A stretch of 64,000 nucleotides of DNA from Papaver somniferum (GCF_003573695.1 NC_039359.1:157224210-157288209), one strand, 5' to 3'; counted from the first letter of the stretch, positions 35,761 to 47,530 are shown. The notes: a model not told the origin generated them from the sequence alone. Numbers and translations: made by a program.

Positions 35761-36240
35761 GAAACTGAGATAGAATCTTGCGAAGGAAGAGCAAACAAGA
35801 AGGAAAACTGGCGACACAAAATCAAAGATACACAGAGTGAGAGGTTGATGGTGGATGCAATCGAAAGAAAAGAAGAGATGTTGCGAAACTAATGCTAGCT
35901 CAGAATAAAAATGATGAACATACCACTACCAAGGAAGCAGTAGCAGAAAATAATAAAGAGCAAGGATGGCAAAGGTAATAAACAAGAAATGTATGAATGA
36001 TTAAGTTGTTGCGACACTCTCGCAATAAGTAAAATTCTCAAAAATACATTTGATTGAATGACAAAATTGAGATTGCGAAATCAAATACAATATGATGATG
36101 TGCGAGACTCTCGCAGAGATAATGAATTTTACAGAAAATAATCAGAGAAAATGACAAAAGAGAAAGAGGCGAACCTTTATGGCGTACACCCTAGTTCGCG
36201 AATACAATTTCGCAAGAGGCAAATGTAAGACCTAAAGTAC

Positions 36241-36700
36241 GTCATATAAGGGGGTACCTGTTGCATGGCTCAGGGAAAGGCTACACCGCCACCGGAACCT
36301 GAGTCATGGAGATTTGGGGTCAATAAAGCCCATCCGGGAGAGGCACCTTGGATTCTCAGCTTAAGCATATGACTTAGGTTGGGCGACTAAGGTAATAAGG
36401 ACTCTCCCAAGGAGTGCAGATCTGATCAAGGCGCCGAGGTACACGGTTGAGTCAAGAGTGCCAGGGACGTTTGAAGCGTACTTTCCATTCTTGACAAGTC
36501 TTGGCTTATACTGCACTCGGCCTGAAGAAAACCCCACTTAGGGTGCAGTCTCGTAACCATAAGCCCTATAGGTAAAAGGGATAAGAGGCTGCGAAAACAA
36601 CTGGTTGTTGTTAAGACTGGATGGGAGGAGCTAACCTTGTATGGTAGAAGTACGCCTCCTTGAAGGGGAACCAGGGGGAGATAAGGGCGGCACCCTCCAT
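36241..36700 (+). other. GC-richer non-coding block of the Tat-like element
   Basis: Clearly richer in G and C than the rest of the element, without a long open frame. It contains paired segments such as GGGTGCAGTC and CTGCACTCGG, so folding is likely. It starts after the protease frame and ends just before the 157-bp repeats. Its role is unknown: structured RNA, packaging signal, or a promoter or terminator for either strand. Confidence 0.4.
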
Positions 36701-36724
36701 TAGGGAGCTGATAAGTGTCTTAAG

Positions 36725-37040
36725 ACGCAAATGTCATGAGGCTTTTTATTCGCAAGGGTATTAAGGCTTGTCATATTTGTGCAACAATCCTGAAGAGGCA
36801 ATAATACAAAAGAAAAAGATAAGACGAGATCAATGGGTTTTCGCATGAAAGTGCGAAGACGTCCTGCGATTTCGTCGCAAGACGGCAATGTCATGGGGCT
36901 TTTTTTCGCAAGAATATTTAGGCCTGTCATATTGTCGCAACATTCCTGAAGAGGCCATAATACAAAAGAAAAAGTTAAGGCAAGATCAATGGGTTTTTGC
37001 ATGAAAGTGCAAGGACGTCCTGCGATTTTGTCGCAATGAC
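36725..37040 (+). repeat. 157-bp tandem duplication in the Tat-like element
   Basis: Two copies start about 157 bp apart (ATGTCATG at 36731 and 36888), each with GAAGAGGC-ATAATACAAAAG and GACGTCCTGCGATTT-GTCGCAA. Non-coding, between the GC-rich block and the antisense gene. Confidence 0.85.
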
Positions 37041-37409
37041 AAGAGGTGGCATAATAAGACCTTTAATTAGGAAGGCAAAATAAGACCACACAGGAATGAG
37101 ATTTTGAAAAGAATCAAAATTCACTTCGCATAAGATTGCGAAATTATACATAATTAATGCGAAATTGAGGCATAAAATAAGAAAATTTATAAATCTCTCA
37201 TTTGGATACAAATAACAGAGGCAAGTATGGGAATGTATGAAATTAGAAAATGTTATTTGTCTCCATATGATAGATTTACTCAAAGATTCAAAAATTAATG
37301 ATTATATTGATTAACTGTATTGCAAGGAAGAATTGTTTTAATGAATGCAGGTCAAAATGAAAGAAACACAAATATACAGAAAGAAGGAATAAATGTATAT
37401 TACAGAGAA

Positions 37410-40130
37410 TCAAAGAAAGAAATAAAGACTACTTCTTAGTTGATCCTTCATTATCTTCATCAGACTTGTTCCCTTCTTCGTCTGCGTCAGAATCTTCATC
37501 ACCATCAGAACTTCATCACCATCAGATTCTTCATCATCAGCTTCGCTATCAGAATAATCAACTGGGAGTATTCTGTGGGATTTTCCAAGAGACAAGGATA
37601 ATCAGAATGTGGGATATTATGATCGTCACAAACCATTTGGATAGTTTGATTGCGAAAATGCATAGCATCATTCTTAAAATTCGCAACAGTGATCTTGATT
37701 TGATTCTTTAATCTAGAATACTTGTCGTTGCGAGAAGAAAGATTCTTTGCGAGTTCCTCCTTTTCAGCTTCGAGTTCCTCAATCTTTTCACGATATCTAC
37801 TTTCAGAATCTGCGAGCAAAAGACAATCAATTATTAACTTGATGAAAATTCATAAGAAGCAAAAGATTAGTAAAGAAGAGTTAGTAACCTTCTCTGTCAG
37901 AAATCATATCTCTAATCAAGGCTGTATGCTCAACTTGGAGACTAACATTTACACCTAAATCTTTTCTGCATCATCTAAGATTTTCGCAGCCCAAACAAAT
38001 TCATCCTCATTACTTATAAGAAGACGAGAACGAATTTGATTTTCCCTTTCGCAGAGTTCGATGTTCTTGCGGTTAGCTTCATCTCGTTCAAGTTGAACTT
38101 CAAGAAGAGTCTCTTGGAATTTCGCCAAAGCCTTAGCACCTTGATCAGAGATGCGATCCTTATCATCTATGAGACCGCTAATTTTGGTTCTTAACTCATT
38201 GGTTTTCTCTTTAGAATCAAGAAGGAGACGCTTAAATCGGTTGGCTAAGCCTAAACTAGATCTATGGTCAATTTCTAAGAGGCGAAATTTAGATCTAAGC
38301 TCATTTAGAGAAAGAGATGAAATTCTATCATTTGAGAAGCTATTTAAGGAATTGTTAAGACGCTCAAGAAGGGTATCATTATCCAAGGCATTAGGAAATG
38401 AACGAAGAAGGGTAGCTTCATCAGAAAGACCATAAATGTCTGCAAAAAGGATCATTTAAATAAGATAAAACAACAGGATGAATGAATGAAGGGAAAAGAG
38501 AAAAGTAACATACCGTAAAGCTGATTATTAGCTTGTTGAAGACTAGAGATTTTGTTCTTATACGAAGAAGAATCAATTTCTAGTTACCTATTTTTCTCGC
38601 GAAGACCTTTAACTTTAGCTTCCAATTCTTCATTCTTTGTTCGAAATTGAAGATTTTTCTTTTCAAGATTTTCGCGTCTCCTCTCTAGATCCGAGGCAAC
38701 AGTGAAAGAAGCTTTTCCAGCCTGCGAGAAAACATAAAAAATATTAATATAGAAAGAAATTTTGAGTTATGACAATGAAGAAATAAAAGGATAAAAAATA
38801 TACCAGACTATTGAGGGAATGCAAGAAGTCGGGAGTCACTTATCTAGAAACTCCACGAAGAGAACTATCACCATCCAGCAAAGGGACATCGCAAAGTGTA
38901 GCGACATCCTTGCAGGTGTTGGCGAATTGGCTATCTCCCATTCCTTGTAGAGAATCAGAAAAGAGGCCAGGGAGCTTAGCCATAGAAGATTCAGGTGGAA
39001 AATCTTCACTTGCGGCAAGATCATCATTGTCCTCATCATCCTTGTCACTTTCGGAATTTTCTTAAGGAGGAATATTTGAAGGAGAAGAAGAACAGACTTT
39101 CCTTTTCTTTGAAGGATGAGGAGTTGATTTTTCTCTGCGAAGATCACCTTTACCTTTATCATCAGTCTTCGCAACATCAGCAGGCTCTTCTATTTCAGCA
39201 ATAATCTTCACACACAGATCGAAATAAGAAATGGAAGCAACAGTATACAGTTTAAAATCATAAGGAAAAATTTCTTACCTCATATGTGTATGAACGAAGA
39301 GCTAACAGAGTACTAGCTTTCCCAGTCCTGTTATAACTACCTTTCAGTTTTTGGATCTGCAGAATGTCGCAAGAGTTAGCGAACAAAATTATAAAGACAA
39401 ATAAAGAAATATAAAGTGAGCTAAACGGGAAAAAACATACCTCTTTCTCCTTCTCGGGCCAAGAGAAAACCCAAGGTTGATAAGCAGCGAGATTCGCAGG
39501 AAGAACATTTGACCCAACAATGTAAGGTCCTTTTAGCATTAAAGGAAAAACACACCATTTATCATCTTTGCATTGGCGAGGAGTTGCGTTTTTACCAAAA
39601 TTCCAGTCAATATCTTGCATGAGAATTTTAGCTTCATCAATGTTATCTTTCCTTTTTAAGCGAATACCCCAGCGAGTATTCTCTTTCTTCATGGAGATAA
39701 GTTCATAGTTCTCAAAGAAACTCGCAACAGTGTATTTCTCAGCAATTATCTCTAGGTCTGCGAATTTAGGATCCCTAAGTTCTTTGGAGTACAGAGATCC
39801 TTTACCAGCACCACGGTTAGCGAACTCTAGCATCAAACGGATGCAATCTCCACTCAGTTGGAAGATAGCTCGCGAAAATCCTGGGTGAGCGAGAATTTCA
39901 TAGAATAAAGGAAGATCTGGGTCATAAAGAGGAATAGGGAGACCTGTGAGAATCTGACCTGGCGAAATTATGATTGATTGATCATCACAATACTGATCAT
40001 AGAAAAGTTTGACAGAAAGAGTTGATTTGGCATTTTCACCAGGAATGGTAGAGAGTGTGAAACCTTTATTAGCAAGATCTTTTTGGACATCTTTTAAATT
40101 CTTGTCATGTCTATGACCACTTGGATCCAT
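37410..40130 (-). pseudogene. Antisense accessory ORF (aORF) of the Tat-like element, spliced, with stop
   Basis: It starts MDPSGHRHDK at 40130. Exon 1 (40130-39441) is open for 230 codons and resembles the 'putative gypsy type transposon' (Transposase_28-like) domain, with an 'SPGQILTGLPIPLYDPDLP' block. A GT-AG intron joins it to exon 2 (39356-39279). Exon 3 starts about 39215 and holds a nuclear-localisation-like SKKRKV, then an in-frame TAA at 39062-39064 and an acidic continuation. Further segments on the same strand (38455-37955 and 37819-37410) encode a long Leu/Glu/Lys-rich coiled coil and an acidic Asp/Glu tail. Function is unknown in all Tat elements. The stop, and the possibility of alternative splicing round it, leave its status open. 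Confidence 0.6.
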
Positions 40131-40497
40131 ATTTGAATATAGAGTATGGGAATGAATAAAAAGTAAGAAGATTGAAGGGGGAAGAATTACAGTAGCATAA
40201 TTTGCAGAAGAAGAACAGAGTTGCAGAGATGAGAGAATAAAAAGAGAAGAGAAAGTAAAAAAAAGTGGAAAGAAGAGTAAGAAGAGTATATAAAGGAGAT
40301 TTTTTTTACTCTAAGAAATAAACACCATTAAGACGAAAAGACATGAGCAGTTGAAAAGCAGTGGTTACAGAAGATGTGTCAAGAAACAGATGGAAGAAAC
40401 ATTACGTGTGATAAATGCAAAATATGAAGAGATGAACAACTGCGACATTTCTAAAATCATTCTCTACTTCGCAGAGAAGATATGAGAAGAGGCAATA

Positions 40498-40969
40498 TGT
40501 AGGATCAAAATATCGCAACGATAATGTCTCAGCGAAATTATCAACTACACAACACAACAGCGTCGCAGAATAATTTCAGAAATGATACGATAAACGACGT
40601 CAGCTAGAATCACGAGAAAGATGTGATAGTTCTGCGAAAATTAGAAAGATTGCGAAATTAACATTTGTAAGGTTGCGAGAATGTCGCAAACCATACCCGA
40701 AAATAAAAGACAGATTAGCTGTCATCCACTATGTATTTCCCTATAAATAGTCGTTCAGTTGTAAAGAAAAGGGGGAGAGATCTTTTTGAGTAAGAAACAA
40801 GTAAATAGGAGAGACAAAGTCTAGAGCAGAGGTCATTCTTGATTCCTTTATCTTTTCTTGTAAGAACATTCAAAGATTGATCAATAAAATTAAGAGTGTA
40901 AACCTAAAAATGAGTTGAGTAATAATGAAATCATACGAGGGGTGTAGTGTAGGGTTTCCTGCAACTACA
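40498..40969 (+). repeat. Tat-like 3' LTR (472 bp)
   Basis: Close copy of 32130-32600. It is preceded by the purine-rich GATATGAGAAGAGGCAATA and followed by the target duplication TGAGA. Confidence 0.9.
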
Positions 40970-41876
40970 TGAGATTATATCTCCGATAGGGCAAGATAAA
41001 ATGAAATCACAAACATCTTCGTCTCATCGTTTGTGATTCCGCAATATCTAGTTTCGCTACCATAAGATTAGATTATTGTGAGGTGATTGATAATTCTAGG
41101 TTGTTTTTCGGGAATATAAGTCCGGTTATCAATTGGTTTCTGTTCATCTTGATTTTATCAAAAGACAGAAAAAAACTCATAGGTTTATCTATGGGAGACA
41201 GATTTATCTATCATCGTAGACTTTTCTGTGTAATACAGATTTTTTTATTGAAGTCTTCGAATTTGGGTCGTAGCAACTCTTGGTTGTGGGTGAGATCAGC
41301 TAAGGGAATCAAGTGCGTAGTATCCTGCTGGGATTAGAGACGTAAGGAGCGCAACTATACCTTGAATAAGTGTGATATTGATTAGGGTTCAACTACAGTC
41401 CAGACCGAAGTTAGTTTATAGTAGGCTAGTGTATGTAACGGCTTAATACAGTGTGGTGTTCAATCTGAAGTTAGTTTTTCTGCATTTTCGGTTTCCTATT
41501 TAACAAATTTTTTAGTGTCCGTGTTATTTCTATTCCTCATTATATTTTGTTATATAATTGAAATATCACAGGTTGTGCGTTAGAATCAATCAATTAGAAT
41601 ATCCAACCTTTGGTTGTTGATTTAAATTGATTGATACTTGGAAATTGGTGTTTGGTACCATCCAAGTTTATCTTTCTAATATTTGATAAAGACTCGCAGA
41701 TTTCCATTTGTTTGGGTAAATATCGAATCGAGAGATTGAGATATTAACTCTTTGATATACTTTTATCTAGATTGAGTCTGACTGTGTAGTTGATTTTATA
41801 GAAATTATATTGGAGTTAGTCCATACAGATTGCTAATCGAAATATTGGGTGAGGTTGTTAGACCCCCACTTTTTCA
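40970..41876 (+). repeat. S3 3' LTR, part 2
   Basis: After the duplicated TGAGA the LTR resumes with TTATATCTCCGATAGGGC, matching 25660 onward, and ends TTTTTCA at 41876. The LINE resumes with AATCC. It has an internal deletion near 41470 relative to the 5' LTR. Confidence 0.9.
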
Positions 41877-42075
41877 AATCCTTTTAGAAAATCTTGGGCT
41901 TCAACTTACAATGCTTGTTCTTGTCACCTTCGTTCAAACCATGGCATGCCAAGACATTCCCATGTCCATCTTTAACAACAATATAATGAGCAATAACATG
42001 TTTTCCGGTAGCTCTATAGGTATTAACTTTAACTGATCCAGAGGGAGGTGCCGTCTAATAAGAATAGATAAGATG
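41877..42075 (+). mobile_element. LINE 3' region (part 2)
   Basis: Continues the LINE cut at 24104, starting with the duplicated AATCC and then TTTTAGAAAATCTTGGGC. It matches the tail of the second LINE copy (42780-42965) and ends GGAGGTGCCGTCTAATAAG. Confidence 0.8.
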
Positions 42076-42389
42076 ATTACTTCATTGGCATTGACCGTAG
42101 TAGTTTGAAAATTCACCTTATATTTATTATAAAGAATCCATGGTCCTTGGATTCGGTCAGTTTGGAAAGGTTCGCGAATTATTCGCAAAAAATTCGACGA
42201 ATTGTTAACTAGGGTCAGGATGCACAACAAAATGAGGGTTTTTAATTTGATAAGATATAAGGTATGATGTATTCCTCGAGAGATGACAAGGTGTATTGAT
42301 ACTTCAATGCTTCATGTAAATTACTGAAAGGTCTAATATATTTATTTTATGTGGAAACATGAAGGGCTTACTAACTACAACTAATGCAG

Positions 42390-42970
42390 TGGAGAGAAAG
42401 GGATAAAAAGGTACTTCTGTCAATTGGAGATTCAAGATATGAATTTTTTTTAATCCAACCCATCATTAATAATAATATATGGAAAATTCTTAGTAAGGCT
42501 TATGTGAATGATGAAAATCTTGTTTCAAGGGGATTAACCTTAGCTTCTAAATGTGTAATTTGTGATTTCAATATTGACATCATGAATCATCTGATGTGGA
42601 ATTGTGAATACAATTTTATAATTAAAGACAACATATTTGTATTTTATCATTGTTTTTTTTTATCTTTAATGTATTTGAATATTTTCATGGGAAGTCGGTT
42701 CTTTCCTTAATGAAATCTACTAGAGATCTTGAGTCGCCTTATAAAATCACTTCTGAGAGATTAAAAGATTTGGAAACTGGAATTCTTTTAGAAAATCTTG
42801 AGCTTCAACTTCCAATGCTTGTTCTTTTCACCTTTATTCAAACTCTAGTATGCCACGACATCCCATGTTCATCTTTAACAACCATACAATGAGCAATAAC
42901 ATGTTTTCGGTAGTTCTATCAGAACTTTAACTGATCCAGAGGGAGGTGCCGTCTAATAAGAAGATAATAT
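42390..42970 (+). mobile_element. Second LINE 3' copy
   Basis: Related to 23720-24104 plus 41877-42075 but uninterrupted, so it shows the pre-insertion arrangement. The frame 42384-42710 has WKILSKAYVNDENLVSRG and a C-x2-C...H-x-MWNCE zinc-binding pattern. It is decayed by stops. Confidence 0.75.
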
Positions 42971-43448
42971 GGTTAGTGGTATGCAAATTAACCTTATATA
43001 GATCCATATATTTATAAAAATTTACCCATTTACTCATTACTATCCAATTTCACACACTCATGATCTCTCATACCCATAAGCCGTGATTAAACAAACCCCT
43101 TAAAGAATTCTGAGATTGTTGTATAAGTTAAATTTTTGGAAGCTTAAACTCAATTAAAACACTTTATTAAAAAGTTGTAAGAGGTTTTAGAAATAAAATC
43201 TTTTAAGGTTGTCGAGCTCTAAAATTCGAATAATATATATGCAATGGTACATGAAATGTAAACATATTCATGCACCCTATGTGGTCATTTTTATTTGAAA
43301 TTTTTTGCATTATGTCACTGATCGTTATGTTGTTTTGGGAATATGATTTTTTAAATTAGACATTTATTTGTAACTTAGAACTTGATTTATTATGCTGATA
43401 TTCAAAATACATGAGGATTTCGATTTGCAAGTACGTGACATTTATTAA
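42971..43448. other. Spacer downstream of the CYP711A pseudogene
   Basis: AT-rich, no gene seen. The last 50 bases resemble sequence downstream of the intact CYP711A gene (51440-51520), so the duplication extends slightly past the stop codon. Confidence 0.4.
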
Positions 43449-46400
43449 TCAGGTTGATCTTCTAAGTTTGATACCATACTTGAAGTTGAGAACGGTTCCA
43501 TACTCAAGAGTTAAAGTCTTTTGCAATTTTGGGAAATGTTGGAATAAGTATCTACGATAGAGATGAATCACTGTTAGCTTAATATCTTGTATTTGAAATT
43601 TAATTCCAATACATTGCCGAGGTCCAATTCCAAATGGAATGTGGGCATGTGGATGTCTTTGTTTCTCTACTTCACAAGTAGGATTAAACCTTTCTGGTTG
43701 AAACTTTTTTGGTTCCGCAAAATACTTAGGGTCTTTGGCAAGGACCCCAAGTACCAATCATATCCATGTATCCTGCGACCAATTGATACCAACAACTAAC
43801 AAATAATAGTGACACATGCAATTATTAAAAATAAAAAAAAGACGAAATGCAAATATCATCATAGGATGGAAGATAAGGAACAAAACAACCCATGCAGGGT
43901 GACATCAAAGTTTGGAAGGATCCTAAAAGTAACTATTGAATTAGCGGCTCCATATACACAAATATTAATAGTCTGTTGTGATTTCGTAAAAAAAATTCAA
44001 AAATTAAATAAACAACAATTATATTGTAAATATAATTATTAAATGTAAGCTAAGAAATAAATATATGAAGATGAAAAAATGTTATCCAAATTGATATAAT
44101 GTTCATTTTCTTCTAATGTAATACAAATGTCAAAGGTAATTTACTAAAATAAAATAAAATGTAATAGAAAAAAATTAGCGTCAAAACATATGATTGGTTT
44201 TTCATATGTTAATACCTTCTTATAGAAAAAATTTAAAGATGGAAGTAACAAAGGCTATGTGTTTCATAATTCAATATTGGATAAATCGGACTATTGGCTT
44301 TCTCGATTAGTCAAAGTTATAATTGCCAATTATATCCCGCTAAACTAGGATTCACAAAAGCCACTTGTGATGCTTATGGGGGAAAAAAGTGATGCTTCTA
44401 AGGTGGAAAATCGATCCGGATTGGGGATTAACATAAGAACTCAAGATCTACATCCATTAATGGGTGTTGGTATCGAAGTAGCTAAATCAACAACAAATGT
44501 TAATTATGACGGTGAGTTATTTCACGAGCTTCAATCGATTTTAAATGCAAATAAAATCATTTCACTTCCCTATCACCTAATTGAGTTTTTCTTAGACAGT
44601 TTAGATGTTATAAATATGTTAAGAAGTGAAGATTTGTTTCGGGCTAAACATAATTTGATGGGAATTATGAATATGACTCATATGAGAAAAGGGTGTTATC
44701 CAGTGTTTGTTGCGGAATTTTATTAAGCAATTATGAGCCAACTTATTTCTAATACCACCTCTCGAAATCTAAACATGAGGAATGATATGTTCAGATATAT
44801 TCAAATGGAGATTAACTTTCATGCGCATTTTCTTTCAGAACTACAAAAGGGTGTTGGACATACTGTTTATCACTCAGAAGATGGGATAATCAAGGAAAAT
44901 GATACGCTTTAGATGTTATCATATATATTTTTAATAGAAATAAAGAATCTACATATGTAAACATGGATTTCATTTATAATCTAAGTTTATCCATAAGTGA
45001 TTATGGGTAAAGCAAAAGGTGGCTCAGTTTACAGAGACGGTGCTAAAGTCAAAAAAGGATAACCTCTTTAGCATTTTATTTTTACAGATACAGTAAAACA
45101 AATTTTAATGAAGGATCACCTGTTTTATGATCGATGGAGTCGGATGGGAAAATCTCAGAAGATGTTTCGATTGATTTTGAAAATGGAAGAAACAGAGTTA
45201 GAGAAAATATATATTACCGACTATGATGGGGTTATGGATAACGATCTTAAATCATTGAAAGAGATTAAAGCTTGATTTATTGAAGATGAATCTGATGAGC
45301 GTTTGAAAGAGCTAATATCTTGGGTTCTAAAACAAAATCGAAACCTTTGTTATCTGATAAATTAAATTGGGTATTGTTTTATTGATAATAAAATGTATCA
45401 TCTCTTTGATCCATTTTGAGATAGATTAGACGAGTATGAAATTCAGACAAAGGTGAAACATTATGGTATTCCAGTGATTCCTTATTCGCTAGGTGGAATA
45501 TGTAAGATAATTATGAATTCATCGTTAAAAACTATCTCTAAATTGAAAGACCTTGGTGTTTCTCACAGGAACATCGATGTCTGGAATGTTGCATTAGTAT
45601 ACTCATGTCCTATACTTACTTCTGTGAAACTGGTTGGGGAAGTTGATGTCGATGACCGGAGTGCAATGGAAAAGGATTTCAGATGATTTCGTAAGATAAT
45701 GAGAATATCCTTGGTGATTTTCCTGACTACCCGGAGGCTGTTGATTTCATCTCCAGATTCAATGGAACTCAAAAGCCTTCCAGTTTGAAGATGGAAATGG
45801 CCTTCAAGTTAGATCCGTTCGATGATCGAAAGCATCCCTTGTGGTGGGAAGACGAAAAGTTTTAACCTTTATTTATAAGGTAAATGATTATCTGGACGGC
45901 TGCAAGACAAAAGACAAAAGCGAAAAGATGCGAAACTTTTCAAGGCTATTGATGCAATCACTATTCATAATTGGCATCTTGGTATGTCTTCAAATGTTAT
46001 ATTAGATTTTCAAAGGAGAAATTATAAATTCAATTGTTCAAAGGACTTTGTTAAGTGTAGTAAAAACTTTTCTCTACATAGCGGTGTCCGAGGAAAAATT
46101 TCAAGAGTATTTCGGTGTCACGCCAGAGAATTATGTCAGAACATTTCGCCGTCAAAATTCTGAGTTTGTGATGGAACTTTTTAAATTCATCGAGGAGTTC
46201 GCTGGAGGAAATGGAATTGTCCGTATACCATTTTTTGATAATTGGATGCTAGCGCCGTCTATAATGGATCCCTCTGTCGAGACTGTGATTCCTAATTAGA
46301 TGGTCACGCTGTTTGGATTCTGTTTTATACTTGGATTCTTAAAACTTTCTTTTAATTTGTATGGTTTAAATTGTTAAGTTATGTTTTCGTATTTGACTTC

Positions 46401-47530
46401 TGAATCCTATTCTCCTTTGGTGTAAAAAAAAATAAAAAAAAATAAAACATGTTTTATGATAAATTTACTATTAGTTTTATTCTAGCAATTATTACTATTT
46501 AATGATGAATGGATATTTTTATAGAAAAACACATCAGTATGCTATGCTGAGAGTTTTTCAAGAAGATTATATGTTCGAAATAATTTTCTGCTCATTCACT
46601 TACTTTTTCGACGCCCTCTGTCATCTTTTGTGGCACAAAAAAGATAGCTAATTTATTAGATATTTATGATGAAACATAAATAAATCATGTTAATATTCAT
46701 AAAAGATATTATAATTTAGTTAAAAGAAAATATAGCAACGAAACACAACTGAACTTAGCTAGTATGAGTTCCAAATGAAATAATATACACTTTTTTAAAT
46801 AAGAGGATCAAGTAGTAAAATATACATTCATGTACTACGTTCATTATTATAAGAAAATTTTCTATTAAATTGATTTATTTTAAGCTAATGGTCTCATAAA
46901 TATGGTACATAGTAAATGAGTTTTAGCACATGCACTGGTCCACGAATTAAGCTACATAACGAATATTTCAACGTTGGATCTATTTAACTTTGTATATGTC
47001 AATCAAGAAACTAATAATATTTGTGGCTTTAAATTTGTGTGCTAGGTCATCATTAAAATCGCCTAAGCTCCGCGATGGCTTTGAACATATGTTCTCAATT
47101 GCATTCCTCTGAAATGAGGAAGTTACTAGAAAAAAAGTTGTATATGTTGTTATGTCTCATACCTTTGGAAGGACATAACATCTTGTATTCACTTGTTTTG
47201 ATGCTTCTCTTGTAATCGGTGGAGATACGGTGTCAAAACTCATCGCCTCCTTCAACACCTATATGAAAGACATATTGCCTCGTTATTGTAATAAAATGTA
47301 ACATAAATACTTTCTTAATAATGAGGTTGAATTCATATTCTACTTACTTGATATGGATTAGGAAACTTATGTTGAAGGTTATGAGTTGTTGGCAAAACAT
47401 GCTCACAAGATTTATCGATTTCTCTGATCAACTTCTTCTCGACTTCAAGATGAGCCGCGAGAAGATAAAGAATTGAATATATCGTGAATGAGGTTGTTGC
47501 AAATCCATCAAGTAAGTGCTCGTAATCCCA
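43449..47530 (-). pseudogene. CYP711A (MAX1-type) 3' partial duplicate
   Basis: Three exon-like pieces match the intact gene at 51521-55215: the 3' end of exon 3 (47348-47530), exon 4 (47163-47258) and exon 5 (43449-43772). Exon 4 is full length, but its K-helix E-x-x-R motif reads KEAMS, so the Arg is gone. Exon 5 has TGA at 43758-43760 where the intact copy has Trp, though the rest, with heme loop [10 protein letters not shown], is open. Exons 1, 2 and most of 3 are absent; the copia element at 47551 marks the break. Intron 4 is 3.4 kb against 234 bp in the intact gene because of the insert at 44341-46448. Its intron 3 donor is GT where the intact gene has GC. Confidence 0.9.
44341..46448 (+). 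other. Unidentified decayed multi-frame insert with A-rich tail
   Basis: Inside the pseudogene's last intron, on the opposite strand to it, several consecutive plus-strand frames (44367-44726, 45453-45686, 46048-46299) with more coding-like stretches between them look like decayed proteins, not intron noise. They are balanced in charged and aromatic residues and share strand and spacing. About 125 bases after the last stop is an A-rich run (46425-46447, AAAAAAAAATAAAAAAAAAT type), as expected for a reverse-transcribed polyadenylated RNA. I recognise no family. A retrocopied host transcript, LINE-mobilised RNA or an ancient viral sequence are all possible. No homologue is seen in this window. 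Confidence 0.35.

Larger units (their letters stand above)
32130..40969 (+). mobile_element. Tat-like Ty3/gypsy element: gag-protease only, with antisense ORF
   Basis: An 8840-bp element with near-identical LTRs (32130-32600 and 40498-40969, TGTAGG...CTACA) and an exact 5-bp duplication TGAGA (32125-32129, 40970-40974). Plus-strand order is a charged N-terminal region, gag, CCHC-like knuckle and aspartic protease. There is no reverse transcriptase, RNase H or integrase. The right half holds a multi-exon gene on the opposite strand. Extra antisense ORFs between pol and the 3' LTR are known from the Tat lineage. High LTR similarity suggests a rather recent insertion, the youngest layer of this nest. 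Confidence 0.9.
24105..41876 (+). mobile_element. S3: Sirevirus-like copia element, pol-deleted, with nested Tat-like insertion
   Basis: The element is flanked by an exact 5-bp duplication, AATCC (24100-24104 and 41877-41881). The 5' LTR (24105-26575) begins TGTTAGAG and ends TTTTTCA, followed by an intact TTGGTATCAGAGC primer site. The interior has a damaged gag and small unidentified frames but no protease, integrase, reverse transcriptase or RNase H. GGGGGAG tracts precede the 3' LTR (30586). That LTR is split by the Tat-like element at 32130-40969 and ends at 41876. Without the insert S3 is about 8.9 kb. Confidence 0.9.

Noticed and set aside
37466..39204. Plus-strand frames opposite the Tat-like antisense gene
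   Set aside because: Ser- and Arg-rich composition mirrors the Glu/Lys/Leu coiled-coil coding on the minus strand; they are shadows.
46425..46447. A-rich run considered as a simple microsatellite
   Set aside because: Its place just after the last frame of a same-strand coding-like run favours a retroposition tail, though a chance A-rich tract is not excluded.
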